From contig JAFVCR010000169.1 in the NCBI GenBank assembly GCA_017479035.1, positions 1 through 5,689 on the forward strand: a stretch of 5,689 nt of DNA, read 5' to 3'. The notes beneath the pieces are model-generated. The model was not told the DNA's origin and did no database searches. It worked only from the letters and a program-made list of their open reading frames with translations. Numbering within the stretch: the stretch's first letter is position 1; each line of letters starts with the position of its first letter. Position numbers and translations under genes: made by a program. This document shows positions 1-5,176 of this stretch, in pieces. The stretch is from Kiritimatiellia bacterium. GTDB taxonomy: Bacteria > Verrucomicrobiota > Kiritimatiellia > RFP12 > UBA1067.

Positions 1-667
1 AAAACGCCATATCTTCCCCTCCATGACACGTCGCGCAACGCTTCTCGCGGAAAATTTCAAGCCCCGCCAGCTGCACCTCGTCAAGCGGCGGCGCACCCTC
101 GGCCGCATTCCTTCCCGCCAAATGTTCATCAAAACGTATTTCCCGCGACCGCAACGACCTCACCCCCTCCACGACCGCCCCCACCATGCGCCGCTCGTCG
201 AACCGTTCTGTTGCGATTTCTGGATATTTCCCCGTCAACGCCGCATCCCTCCTTATGCGTTCCAGCGAATTTGAAAGCGTCCCCGCCCCGGCAAAATCCG
301 CCGCCGTTATCATTTCCTCCACCGCATCTTGCAGGCTTGTGCAATGCCCGTCCGCAAAAAACCGCTTACGCCATGCCAGATTCGTTATCGGCCTCGTAGT
401 CTTTCCTGCATGCACCTGCCCGTCGTTGTATCCCGCATTCGGATCGTGGCACGCCGCGCACCTCTTGTGCGCATTCGCCGCCAGATAACGGCTCTGCAAA
501 AGCCGGCGGCCTATCTCGGCCTGCCTCGGGCTCGATGTCATCGTCGCAAACGGCAACGCCGCGATTTCCACCCCCCCCTTCCCCGGGCAATACTCCAGCA
601 GCGCAAACGTAACGGCTGCCACCGCAGCCACTCCCGCCGCCGCACGCAATGCCCGCTTGCCATTCAT
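1..667 (-). CDS. Di-heme cytochrome c peroxidase / MauG-like protein, N-terminal part (runs off the left edge)
   Basis: The minus strand is open from an ATG at 667-665 to the window edge, giving 222 codons with no stop. Residues about 5-24 are hydrophobic and Ala/Val-rich after a basic MNGKRALR start, which suggests an export signal or membrane anchor, so the protein should act in the periplasm. Two c-type heme sites are visible: CAACH at residues 70-74 (followed by DPNAGYNDG) and CATCH at 211-215. A spacing of about 140 residues between two CxxCH sites, with a TRPITNLAW...FFADGH segment at 91-108 in between, is the layout of bacterial di-heme cytochrome c peroxidases and MauG relatives, where that segment usually reads like R-N-x-P-x-L...FWDGR. 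Such proteins reduce hydrogen peroxide or oxidise a partner protein or small molecule; which one applies here cannot be told. The ATG overlaps the aroC stop (ATGA), so it is probably translated by coupling from the aroC message; an AAAGG lies 10 bases upstream. An eight-G run on the coding strand falls at codons 30-33. The C-terminal domain is missing from the window. Confidence 0.85.
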   Translation of the reverse strand, partial: MNGKRALRAAAGVAAVAAVTFALLEYCPGKGGVEIAALPFATMTSSPRQAEIGRRLLQSRYLAANAHKRCAACHDPNAGYNDGQVHAGKTTRPITNLAWRKRFFADGHCTSLQDAVEEMITAADFAGAGTLSNSLERIRRDAALTGKYPEIATERFDERRMVGAVVEGVRSLRSREIRFDEHLAGRNAAEGAPPLDEVQLAGLEIFREKRCATCHGGEDMAF

Positions 668-1749
668 GGCCAAAACACCTTTGCCGCCGCATCGTAGCGC
701 GGCTCTTTTGCAAGAGAAGCGAAACGCGCCTTCATTTCATCGATAGAATCTCCCCCGAGTTTCTCCTTCAACGCATCCGCCAGCACCACGCACTCTATCG
801 CCTCCGCCACCACCACCGCACGCGGCACGGGGCAGAAATCGCTGCGCTCGTATACCGTCCGTGCCGCCTCCCCCGTGGCGAAATCCACCGTCCCTAGCCC
901 CTTCAAAACCGTCGGAATAGGCTTCATCGCAATTCGCGCCACTATCGCCTCTCCGTTGGAAACTCCCCCTTCGATGCCGCCGTTGCGGTTCGTGCCGCGC
1001 ACCACGCCACCCTCCGCATCGCGTGCAATCTCATCTTGCGCTTCGCTCCCTCTCCGCCGCGCCAGCATGAAACCGTCTCCGATTTCCACACCCTTTATTG
1101 CCTGCATCCCCATCAAAGCCCCCGCAAGCCGCGCATCGAGCCTCTCCGCCGCCACAACGCTCGCCCCAAGCCCCACCGGCACTCCTCTCGCCACAATTTC
1201 TATTATGCCGCCAAGCGTTTCACCCTCCGCTTTGGCCTTCGCTATCGCATCTGCAATGGCCTCCTCCCCCTCCACGCCGCCTATTTCAAGCACTCTCCCC
1301 TCCACGGAAATGCCAAACTCCGCCAGGAATTTGCGGCACACTGCGCCCGCCGCCACACGCGCCGCAGTCTCCCGCGCCGATGCCCTCTCCAGCGCAAGCC
1401 GCGCATCGTCGTATCCATATTTCACCGATGCCGCAAAATCCGCATGCCCCGGCCTCGGCGTTGTAATGGCCGCCACTTCGCGCCCCTTCCATGCCGCATG
1501 GTTGCGGTTCTCTATGGCAAGTGCCACCGGCGCACCCGTAGTCTTCCCCGCCATCACTCCCGCAAGTATATGCGCCGTATCATGCTCTATGGCCATCCTG
1601 CCACCCGCACCCAACGGATTCTGGCGGCGCGCGAGATCTGCTGCAATATCCCCTTCCGCAATCGCAAGCCCCGCCGGCAGCCCCGTCACCACCGCCACCA
1701 GTGCCTCTCCATGAGACTCTCCGGCCGTTATGTATTGGATCGTATTCAT
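664..1749 (-). CDS. aroC: Chorismate synthase
   Basis: This gene makes a 361-residue protein, the normal length for the family. It converts 5-enolpyruvylshikimate-3-phosphate to chorismate in the cytoplasm using reduced FMN, the last step of the shikimate pathway. Conserved blocks appear in order: GESHG at 10-14, a GGRMAIEHD block at 49-57, GKTTGAP at 68-74, RPGHADF at 99-105, ERASARETAARVAAG at 121-135, KGVEIGDGF at 219-227, NRNGGIEGGVSNGE at 254-267, KPIPT at 276-280 and a DFCPVPR block at 304-310. His13 and His102 match the two histidines the family uses for catalysis. The ATG start places GESHG at its usual distance from the N-terminus. It is divergent from purA across 82 bases and has a near-consensus promoter ending only 8 bases before the ATG. 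There is no Shine-Dalgarno, so the mRNA is probably leaderless. Its stop overlaps the start of the downstream di-heme peroxidase by 4 bases. Codons end mostly in G (GCG, GTG), unlike the C-ending codons of purA, which reflects strand composition. Confidence 0.97.
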   Translation of the reverse strand: MNTIQYITAGESHGEALVAVVTGLPAGLAIAEGDIAADLARRQNPLGAGGRMAIEHDTAHILAGVMAGKTTGAPVALAIENRNHAAWKGREVAAITTPRPGHADFAASVKYGYDDARLALERASARETAARVAAGAVCRKFLAEFGISVEGRVLEIGGVEGEEAIADAIAKAKAEGETLGGIIEIVARGVPVGLGASVVAAERLDARLAGALMGMQAIKGVEIGDGFMLARRRGSEAQDEIARDAEGGVVRGTNRNGGIEGGVSNGEAIVARIAMKPIPTVLKGLGTVDFATGEAARTVYERSDFCPVPRAVVVAEAIECVVLADALKEKLGGDSIDEMKARFASLAKEPRYDAAAKVFWP

Positions 1750-1757
1750 ACGCAGAT

Positions 1758-1786
1758 ATTATGGCAGAAAAATACGCCTTTGTCAA
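1758..1786 (-). promoter_or_regulatory. aroC promoter (TTGACA-17-CATAAT, extended -10)
   Basis: Read on the minus strand, TTGACA (plus coordinates 1781-1786) is followed by a 17-base spacer and CATAAT (1758-1763). A TGC directly upstream of the hexamer makes an extended -10. The -35 is a perfect sigma70-type consensus and the -10 differs at one base. The start of transcription expected 7 bases past the -10 is near 1751, two bases before the aroC ATG at 1749. No purine-rich ribosome site fits in between. The match is seen directly; activity and the exact start are inferred. Confidence 0.85.
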
Positions 1787-1798
1787 AAGGATTTTGAC
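1782..1798. promoter_or_regulatory. Palindrome spanning both -35 boxes (GTCAAAA-3-TTTTGAC)
   Basis: A perfect 7-base inverted repeat, GTCAAAA / TTTTGAC around a GGA centre, contains most of the -35 hexamers of both divergent promoters. It could be an operator for a dimeric regulator that controls aroC and purA together, or simply the result of placing two TTGAC-type -35 elements back to back with short flanking A/T runs. The repeat itself is certain; a regulatory role is a guess. Confidence 0.5.
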
Positions 1799-1822
1799 GA
1801 ATCGCCGCAAATCTGCTATAAT
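1794..1822 (+). promoter_or_regulatory. purA promoter (TTGACG-17-TATAAT, extended -10)
   Basis: TTGACG at 1794-1799 is followed by exactly 17 bases and a perfect TATAAT at 1817-1822, with TGC just before it (extended -10). The expected transcription start is an A at about 1827-1829, leaving 3-5 bases before the purA ATG at 1832. No Shine-Dalgarno is present in the 20 bases upstream. This is as close to a consensus sigma70-type promoter as natural genes get, so strong transcription of the purA operon is expected. Confidence 0.9.
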
Positions 1823-1831
1823 GCCCACATC

Positions 1832-3148
1832 ATGAATACAGTTTTAGTTGGTGCGCAGTGGGGCGACGAGGGCAAAGGCAAGATTATTGACGTCTTGACG
1901 GATAAGTCGGACTATATCGTCCGCTATCAAGGCGGCTCCAATGCCGGGCATACGGTAATCGCAGAAGGCAAGAAACGCGTCCTGCGCCTTGTCCCCAGCG
2001 GCATCCTCCACGACGGCAAAACCTGCGTCATCGGCAATGGCGTGGTGATGAATCCCCTCGACCTCATCGAGGAAATCGAAACCCTACGCTCCACCGGCAT
2101 CGAAGCCAAAGGCAGATTGTGGATCTCCACCCGCACGCAAATGGTCATGCTCTACCACCGCGCTCTCGACAAGGCCGAAGAAGCCGCCCGCCCCGAAGGC
2201 AAGAAAATCGGCACCACCGGGCGCGGCATCGGCCCCGCTTACGCCGCCAAGGTAAACCGCTCCGGCTTGCGTTGTGGCGACATGCTCGCGGAGAATTTTC
2301 TCGACAAGGTGCGCGAGCAGGTTGAGGAAACCAACATCCGCCTCAAGGAACTCGGCGCGAAAGATTCCGACCTCGCCATCCCCGGCCTCGTCGTTGAAAA
2401 CGGCCAGATCGATGCCGCCGCAACCGTCGCCACATACGCCGCCGCCAAAGAACGCCTCTCCCCGTATATCCGCGACACCGTCCCCCTCCTCCACTCCGCC
2501 AAAGCCTCCGGCAAATCCATCCTCCTCGAAGGCGCACAAGGCACCATGCTCGACATCGACTTCGGCACCTATCCCTTCGTCACAAGTTCCAACCCCACCG
2601 CCGGCGGTGCCTGCATCGGCTCCGGCCTCTCCCCGCGCGATATTGACTGCGTTGTGGGCGTCGTCAAAGCCTACACCACCCGCGTCGGCGAAGGCCCCTT
2701 CCCCACCGAACTTTTCGATGCCGACGGGCGCACCCTTGCCGAACGCGGCCACGAATTCGGTGCCGTCACAGGCCGCCCCCGCCGCTGCGGCTGGTTCGAT
2801 GCCGTCGTGGCGCGATACGCTCAACAAATCAACGGCATTGACTATTGGGCTCTCACCAAACTCGACGTGATGGACGTTTTCCCGAAAATCAAAATCTGCG
2901 TCGCATACGAAATCGACGGTCAAACAACTCGCGACATGCCCTGCTCCGCAGACGCTCTCGCCCGCGCCAAACCCGTCTATGAAGAAATGGACGGCTGGAT
3001 GTGCGAAACCAGCAACATCACCCGCATCGAAGACCTCCCCCCCAAGGCCAAGGCTTACGTCGAACGCCTCGTGGAACTCTCCGGCGCAAAACTCGGCATC
3101 CTCTCCATCGGTCCCGCCCGCGAATCCACTTTGAGGATTGCCCTTTGA
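1832..3148 (+). CDS. purA: Adenylosuccinate synthetase
   Basis: This 438-residue protein joins IMP and aspartate with GTP hydrolysis to give adenylosuccinate, the first committed step to AMP. The N-terminus holds the GTP/IMP loop GAQWGDEGKGK (7-17) with the catalytic Asp12, then GGSNAGHT (34-41) with His40 as the second catalytic residue. Further on are GTTGRGIGPAYA (from about 127), LLEGAQGTMLDIDFGTYPFV, the TTRVGEGPFPTE loop, TGRPRRCGWFD (313-323), LTKLDVMD and a C-terminal SIGPARE guanine-binding segment. All are standard for the family and the length is normal. An in-frame open stretch extends upstream to 1730, but it crosses the promoter and its translation does not resemble the family; MNTVLVGAQWGDEG is the natural start. 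That start lies 9 bases after the -10 box, so the message is probably leaderless. It is the first gene of a run continuing into uppS, whose start overlaps the purA stop. Codons are strongly C-ending. Confidence 0.98.
   Translation: MNTVLVGAQWGDEGKGKIIDVLTDKSDYIVRYQGGSNAGHTVIAEGKKRVLRLVPSGILHDGKTCVIGNGVVMNPLDLIEEIETLRSTGIEAKGRLWISTRTQMVMLYHRALDKAEEAARPEGKKIGTTGRGIGPAYAAKVNRSGLRCGDMLAENFLDKVREQVEETNIRLKELGAKDSDLAIPGLVVENGQIDAAATVATYAAAKERLSPYIRDTVPLLHSAKASGKSILLEGAQGTMLDIDFGTYPFVTSSNPTAGGACIGSGLSPRDIDCVVGVVKAYTTRVGEGPFPTELFDADGRTLAERGHEFGAVTGRPRRCGWFDAVVARYAQQINGIDYWALTKLDVMDVFPKIKICVAYEIDGQTTRDMPCSADALARAKPVYEEMDGWMCETSNITRIEDLPPKAKAYVERLVELSGAKLGILSIGPARESTLRIAL
3133..3147 (+). promoter_or_regulatory. 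Shine-Dalgarno and TTG start that fix the uppS N-terminus
   Basis: GAGG at 3133-3136, inside the end of purA, lies 8 bases before a TTG at 3145-3147. The TTG overlaps the purA TGA (TTGA). No ATG in this frame lies between here and the conserved MDGNGR motif, so the TTG is the best start and implies translational coupling to purA. Confidence 0.75.
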
Positions 3149-3825
3149 CGGATCTGCGGCATATCGCCATCATAATGGACGGCAACGGACGCTGGGCGCT
3201 AGAGCGCGGCAAAAAGCGTCTCGACGGTCATCGCGCCGGTGCCGCCACCCTCGAGCGCGTCATGCATTGGGCAAAGGCTGCCGGCGTTGAAATCCTAACC
3301 GTCTACGCCTTCTCCACCAAAAACTGGAAACTACCGCAAGACGAGGTCGACGGCCTGATGAAACTCCTCGGTTGGTTCATTGGCCGCAAGAAAAAACAAC
3401 TCGTCAAAGACGGCGTGCGCTTCCGCGTGATGGGTCGCAAGGCCGATCTGCCCGAAAAACTGCAAAAGTCAATCGCAGACCTCGAAGCGGCCACCGCCGC
3501 CGGCACATGGCAACTTGTAGTGTGTTTGAGTTATGGCGGACGAGCGGAAATACTCGATGCCGCAAAGAAGTTTGCTGAATTGCCCGCAACCGAACGCGAC
3601 GAGGCGCATTTCAAAAATTGCCTCTACTTGCCCGACTTGCCCGACCCCGATTTGATAATACGCACTAGCGGCGAATTCCGCGTCTCGAACTTCCTCCTGT
3701 GGGAATGCGCATACTCCGAATTCTACATCACTCCCGTCCTCTGGCCCGATTTCTCCGAGGCCGATTTCAACGCCGCCATCGCCTCCTTCCATTCGCGCGA
3801 ACGCCGTATGGGAGGCCACAAATGA
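3145..3825 (+). CDS. uppS: Undecaprenyl diphosphate synthase (cis-prenyltransferase)
   Basis: From the TTG at 3145 the protein has 226 residues, slightly short of the usual 230-250. It extends farnesyl diphosphate with isopentenyl diphosphates to make the C55 lipid carrier for peptidoglycan and other wall sugars, acting at the inner face of the membrane. Family motifs are clear: HIAIIMDGNGRWA (6-18) with the Mg-binding Asp12, GHRAGA (28-33), VYAFSTKNW (53-61), LSYGGRAEI, then RTSGEFRVSNFLLW (173-186), EFYITPVLWPDF and the C-terminal RERRMGG with a conserved Glu219. The common S-T/S-E-N-W motif reads S-T-K-N-W here (Lys59 where E. coli has Glu73), a mild departure next to the catalytic Asn. 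The start overlaps purA by 4 bases. The end overlaps a well-positioned ATG (ATGA at 3822) that leads only to a short dead end, and cdsA, its frequent partner, follows after the inserted GxxExxY gene. An in-frame extension upstream to 3001 lies wholly inside purA and is rejected. Confidence 0.96.
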   Translation: MTDLRHIAIIMDGNGRWALERGKKRLDGHRAGAATLERVMHWAKAAGVEILTVYAFSTKNWKLPQDEVDGLMKLLGWFIGRKKKQLVKDGVRFRVMGRKADLPEKLQKSIADLEAATAAGTWQLVVCLSYGGRAEILDAAKKFAELPATERDEAHFKNCLYLPDLPDPDLIIRTSGEFRVSNFLLWECAYSEFYITPVLWPDFSEADFNAAIASFHSRERRMGGHK

Positions 3826-3857
3826 GCAGAGCTTCAACACAGAACAAGAGTTTCTGA
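3811..3857 (+). pseudogene. Strong ribosome site plus 11-codon dead-end frame; possible relic of the original cdsA start
   Basis: GGAGG at 3811-3815 sits 6 bases before an ATG at 3822-3824 that overlaps the uppS stop (ATGA), the classic set-up for the next gene of an operon. The frame reads MSRASTQNKSF and stops at 3855-3857. The repeat TTCAACACAGA begins at 3833, inside this frame. One reading is that the original downstream gene, probably cdsA, began here and was cut off by the inserted cassette. Another is that the mini-frame now carries ribosomes to the GxxExxY start, only 2 bases past its stop. The SD and ATG are seen; the history is inferred. Confidence 0.5.
3833..3843 (+). repeat. Left arm of cassette inverted repeat (TTCAACACAGA)
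   Basis: TTCAACACAGA pairs with TCTGCGTTGAA at 4312-4322 as an inverted repeat with 10 of 11 matches. The two arms bracket the GxxExxY gene. It resembles the TTCAACGCAGAGA-type intergenic repeats I recall around GxxExxY genes in other genomes; that recollection has not been checked here. Confidence 0.6.
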
Positions 3858-3859
3858 CG

Positions 3860-4273
3860 ATGCACCCACTCTACTCCAAAGCAAATTCGCTGACGCATGA
3901 TGTAATCAGTGCGGCGATAGAGGTTCAGAACCATTTTGGAACCGGCCTGCTTGAAAGCATTTATGTAAAATGCCTTGCTAGAGAATTGAGTTTGCGCGGA
4001 TACAAAACAGCACGGGAAAAACCTGTTTCAATATCCTATAAAGGGCTTGAATTCTCCGAGAAATTATTTGTCGATTTGCTGGTTGAAGATTGTCTGGTCA
4101 TCGAAGCGAAAGCAGTTGTGCCCGGTGCGGGCGATATAGGCGTATTTCGCGCACAAACGCTTTCATATCTCAAACTTCTTGATCTCCCTTTGGGTCTCAT
4201 CATAAATTTTCACAATCCTAGGCTTGGCAAAGCCGGCGTCCGGCGCGTTATTTTGAAAGGTGCGGACAAATGA
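3860..4273 (+). CDS. GxxExxY family protein (PD-(D/E)xK nuclease-like fold)
   Basis: This 137-residue protein belongs to the small GxxExxY family, whose members are predicted to have a PD-(D/E)xK nuclease fold and whose cellular role is not established. The naming motif is GLLESIY at residues 29-35 (Glu32). A following helix ARELSLRGYK is typical. Candidate active-site residues are Asp72 (FVDLLVED) and Glu82/Lys84 (VIEAKAV), then Gln99 in AQTLSYLKLL; most relatives have E-L-K where this one has E-A-K. The end, LGLIINFHNPRLGKAGVRRVI, is also typical. The ATG at 3860 has only a weak AAGAG 9 bases upstream and lies 2 bases after the stop of a mini-frame that has a strong ribosome site, so it may be translated by reinitiation. 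Codon choice is mixed and AT-rich, unlike purA or cdsA. It sits within a metabolic operon with no evident functional link, consistent with a transferred passenger gene. Confidence 0.9.
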   Translation: MHPLYSKANSLTHDVISAAIEVQNHFGTGLLESIYVKCLARELSLRGYKTAREKPVSISYKGLEFSEKLFVDLLVEDCLVIEAKAVVPGAGDIGVFRAQTLSYLKLLDLPLGLIINFHNPRLGKAGVRRVILKGADK

Positions 4274-4280
4274 CCGGACG

Positions 4281-4322
4281 CTCTGCGCAATTCTGCGGGG
4301 CTTCTGCGGTCTCTGCGTTGAA
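4281..4322 (+). repeat. Four TCTGCG repeats ending in the right inverted-repeat arm
   Basis: The sequence (C/T)TCTGCG occurs four times, at 4281-4287, 4291-4297, 4302-4308 and 4311-4317, with spacing of 9-11 bases. The last copy runs into TCTGCGTTGAA (4312-4322), the partner of the repeat at 3833-3843. The array lies directly after the GxxExxY stop and before the cdsA ribosome site. It is too short and too irregular for a CRISPR or a protein-coding repeat. It is more likely a dispersed intergenic repeat travelling with the GxxExxY gene. Confidence 0.65.
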
Positions 4323-4341
4323 ATATGCAAACAAATCAAAT

Positions 4342-4354
4342 GGAGTTCCCCATG
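4342..4354 (+). promoter_or_regulatory. Shine-Dalgarno that selects the cdsA start
   Basis: GGAG at 4342-4345 lies 6 bases before the ATG at 4352. Two earlier in-frame ATGs, at 4325 and 4340, have no such site, and the second overlaps this GGAG. The start at 4352 gives a short polar N-terminus (MNPTLKR) followed by a hydrophobic segment, as expected for CdsA. Confidence 0.7.
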
Positions 4355-5170
4355 AATCCTACCCTTAAACGTACCGTAACAGCTCTGGCCACGGCTGCCC
4401 TCGTAGTGTTGGCGTTCGTATTCATCCCTCAACGGCTTGTGCGCTATGCCGTTGTTGCCGTCTCCGCGCTTGTGCAATTGGAGTTTTACCTCATGGTGCG
4501 CGCCAAATACCACTCAGCCCCTGCAATCGGTATTTTCATGGGCACGCTATTCCTCCTCGGCACGCCGCCTGTGCCCATGTTCTTTGCCGCCGCTGCCGCG
4601 ATAATGCTCTCCAAACGCTACTCGCGCCCGCTTGAGACTCTCGCCACCACGCTCTTCGGCGTGCTATACATCCCCGTGCTCCTCTCGGCATTTATAAGCA
4701 TCGCATCGCTCGCGCCCGCAGGCAGGATCGGCATCTACACGCTCCTCTACGTCGTCTCCGCCACCAAACTTTCCGACATGGGCGGCTTCGCATTCGGCAA
4801 GGCGTTCGGCAAACACAAGATGTGTCCCGCGATTTCCCCAAAGAAATCGTGGGAAGGCTTTGGCGGCAGCGTCTTCGGCGCATTCCTCGCAACGTGCATC
4901 TTCATTTCAATCGCCAAAGCCAACTCGTGGAGCGATGCCATTGCGTTCTGGAAAATCTCCTCTTCCTACTTGTGGGCAATCCCGTTGGGACTCTTCTTCG
5001 CCGCATTCGGCACGATGGGAGACCTCGTAGAAAGCCGCATCAAACGCGAAGTGGAAGTCAAGGATTCCGCCACGTTCATGCCCGCAGGCCTTGGCGGCTT
5101 CCTCGATATGTTCGACTCCATCCTTTTCACGCCCGCGCTCTTCCTCTCGATACTTCCTTTCTTCCCCTGA
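4352..5170 (+). CDS. cdsA: Phosphatidate cytidylyltransferase (CDP-diacylglycerol synthase)
   Basis: This 272-residue integral membrane enzyme makes CDP-diacylglycerol from phosphatidic acid and CTP, the branch point for bacterial phospholipids. Hydrophobic segments recur throughout, for example at about 9-25, 32-48, 56-86, 98-121 and near the C-terminus. Family motifs are LSDMGGFAFGKAFGKHK (from 140), ISPKKSWEGFGG (161-172) and the C-terminal signature: SRIKREVEVKD (228-238) followed by MPAGLGGFLDMFDS (243-256). In the usual signature this last part reads P-x-H-G-G-x-x-D-R-x-D; here His is Leu247 and Arg is Met253, while both Asp residues and Lys231/Lys237-Asp238 are kept. I recall L-G-G versions in PVC-group relatives, so this is probably a lineage form and not a dead enzyme. 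It follows uppS in many bacteria; here the GxxExxY cassette lies between them. Its stop is 6 bases from the stop of the convergent minus-strand gene, with no room for a terminator. Confidence 0.93.
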   Translation: MNPTLKRTVTALATAALVVLAFVFIPQRLVRYAVVAVSALVQLEFYLMVRAKYHSAPAIGIFMGTLFLLGTPPVPMFFAAAAAIMLSKRYSRPLETLATTLFGVLYIPVLLSAFISIASLAPAGRIGIYTLLYVVSATKLSDMGGFAFGKAFGKHKMCPAISPKKSWEGFGGSVFGAFLATCIFISIAKANSWSDAIAFWKISSSYLWAIPLGLFFAAFGTMGDLVESRIKREVEVKDSATFMPAGLGGFLDMFDSILFTPALFLSILPFFP

Positions 5171-5176
5171 TGCCGC

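Larger units (their letters stand above)
3833..4322. mobile_element. Putative inserted cassette carrying the GxxExxY gene
   Basis: This roughly 490-base unit is bounded by an imperfect inverted repeat and sits between uppS and cdsA, which often adjoin. A hand count over 3861-4260 gives about 45% GC, against about 69% in a 100-base purA sample. G exceeds C on the plus strand (52 G to 37 C over 3961-4160), whereas C clearly exceeds G in purA and aroC. There is no transposase or integrase inside, and no target-site duplication could be recognised with confidence, so movement would have to be in trans or by recombination. The boundaries are approximate. Confidence 0.45.

Noticed and set aside
366..713. 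A 115-codon minus-strand frame spanning the aroC end and the peroxidase start
   Set aside because: It is a different frame from the CxxCH-bearing one; it is Gly/Arg-rich and lacks motifs.
875..1714. A 279-codon open frame on the plus strand opposite aroC
   Set aside because: It lies antisense to a full-length chorismate synthase with all motifs. Its Ser/Pro/Ala-rich translation is the usual product of reading a GC-rich gene backwards.
1730..1831. A 34-residue N-terminal extension of PurA
   Set aside because: It would have to be transcribed from upstream of the consensus promoter and does not resemble any PurA N-terminus. The family start is the ATG at 1832.
2084..2923. A 279-codon open frame on the minus strand opposite purA
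   Set aside because: The translation is low-complexity Gly/Ala/Asp-rich with no recognisable motif; it is a shadow of purA.
3001..3144. A longer UppS starting at the ATG at 3001
   Set aside because: The extra 48 residues lie entirely inside purA in another frame and are basic and proline-rich, unlike UppS N-termini. The TTG at 3145 has its own GAGG.
4281..4322. The TCTGCG array as a CRISPR
   Set aside because: Repeats are 6-7 bases with 2-5 base gaps, far from CRISPR repeat and spacer sizes, and no cas gene is present.
4270..4368. A 32-codon frame starting with an ATG that overlaps the GxxExxY stop
   Set aside because: It is made mostly of the TCTGCG repeat array, overlaps the cdsA start and has no family resemblance.
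4163..4513. A 116-codon minus-strand frame across the repeat array
   Set aside because: It overlaps the ends of two supported plus-strand genes and the repeats, and its sequence shows no motif.
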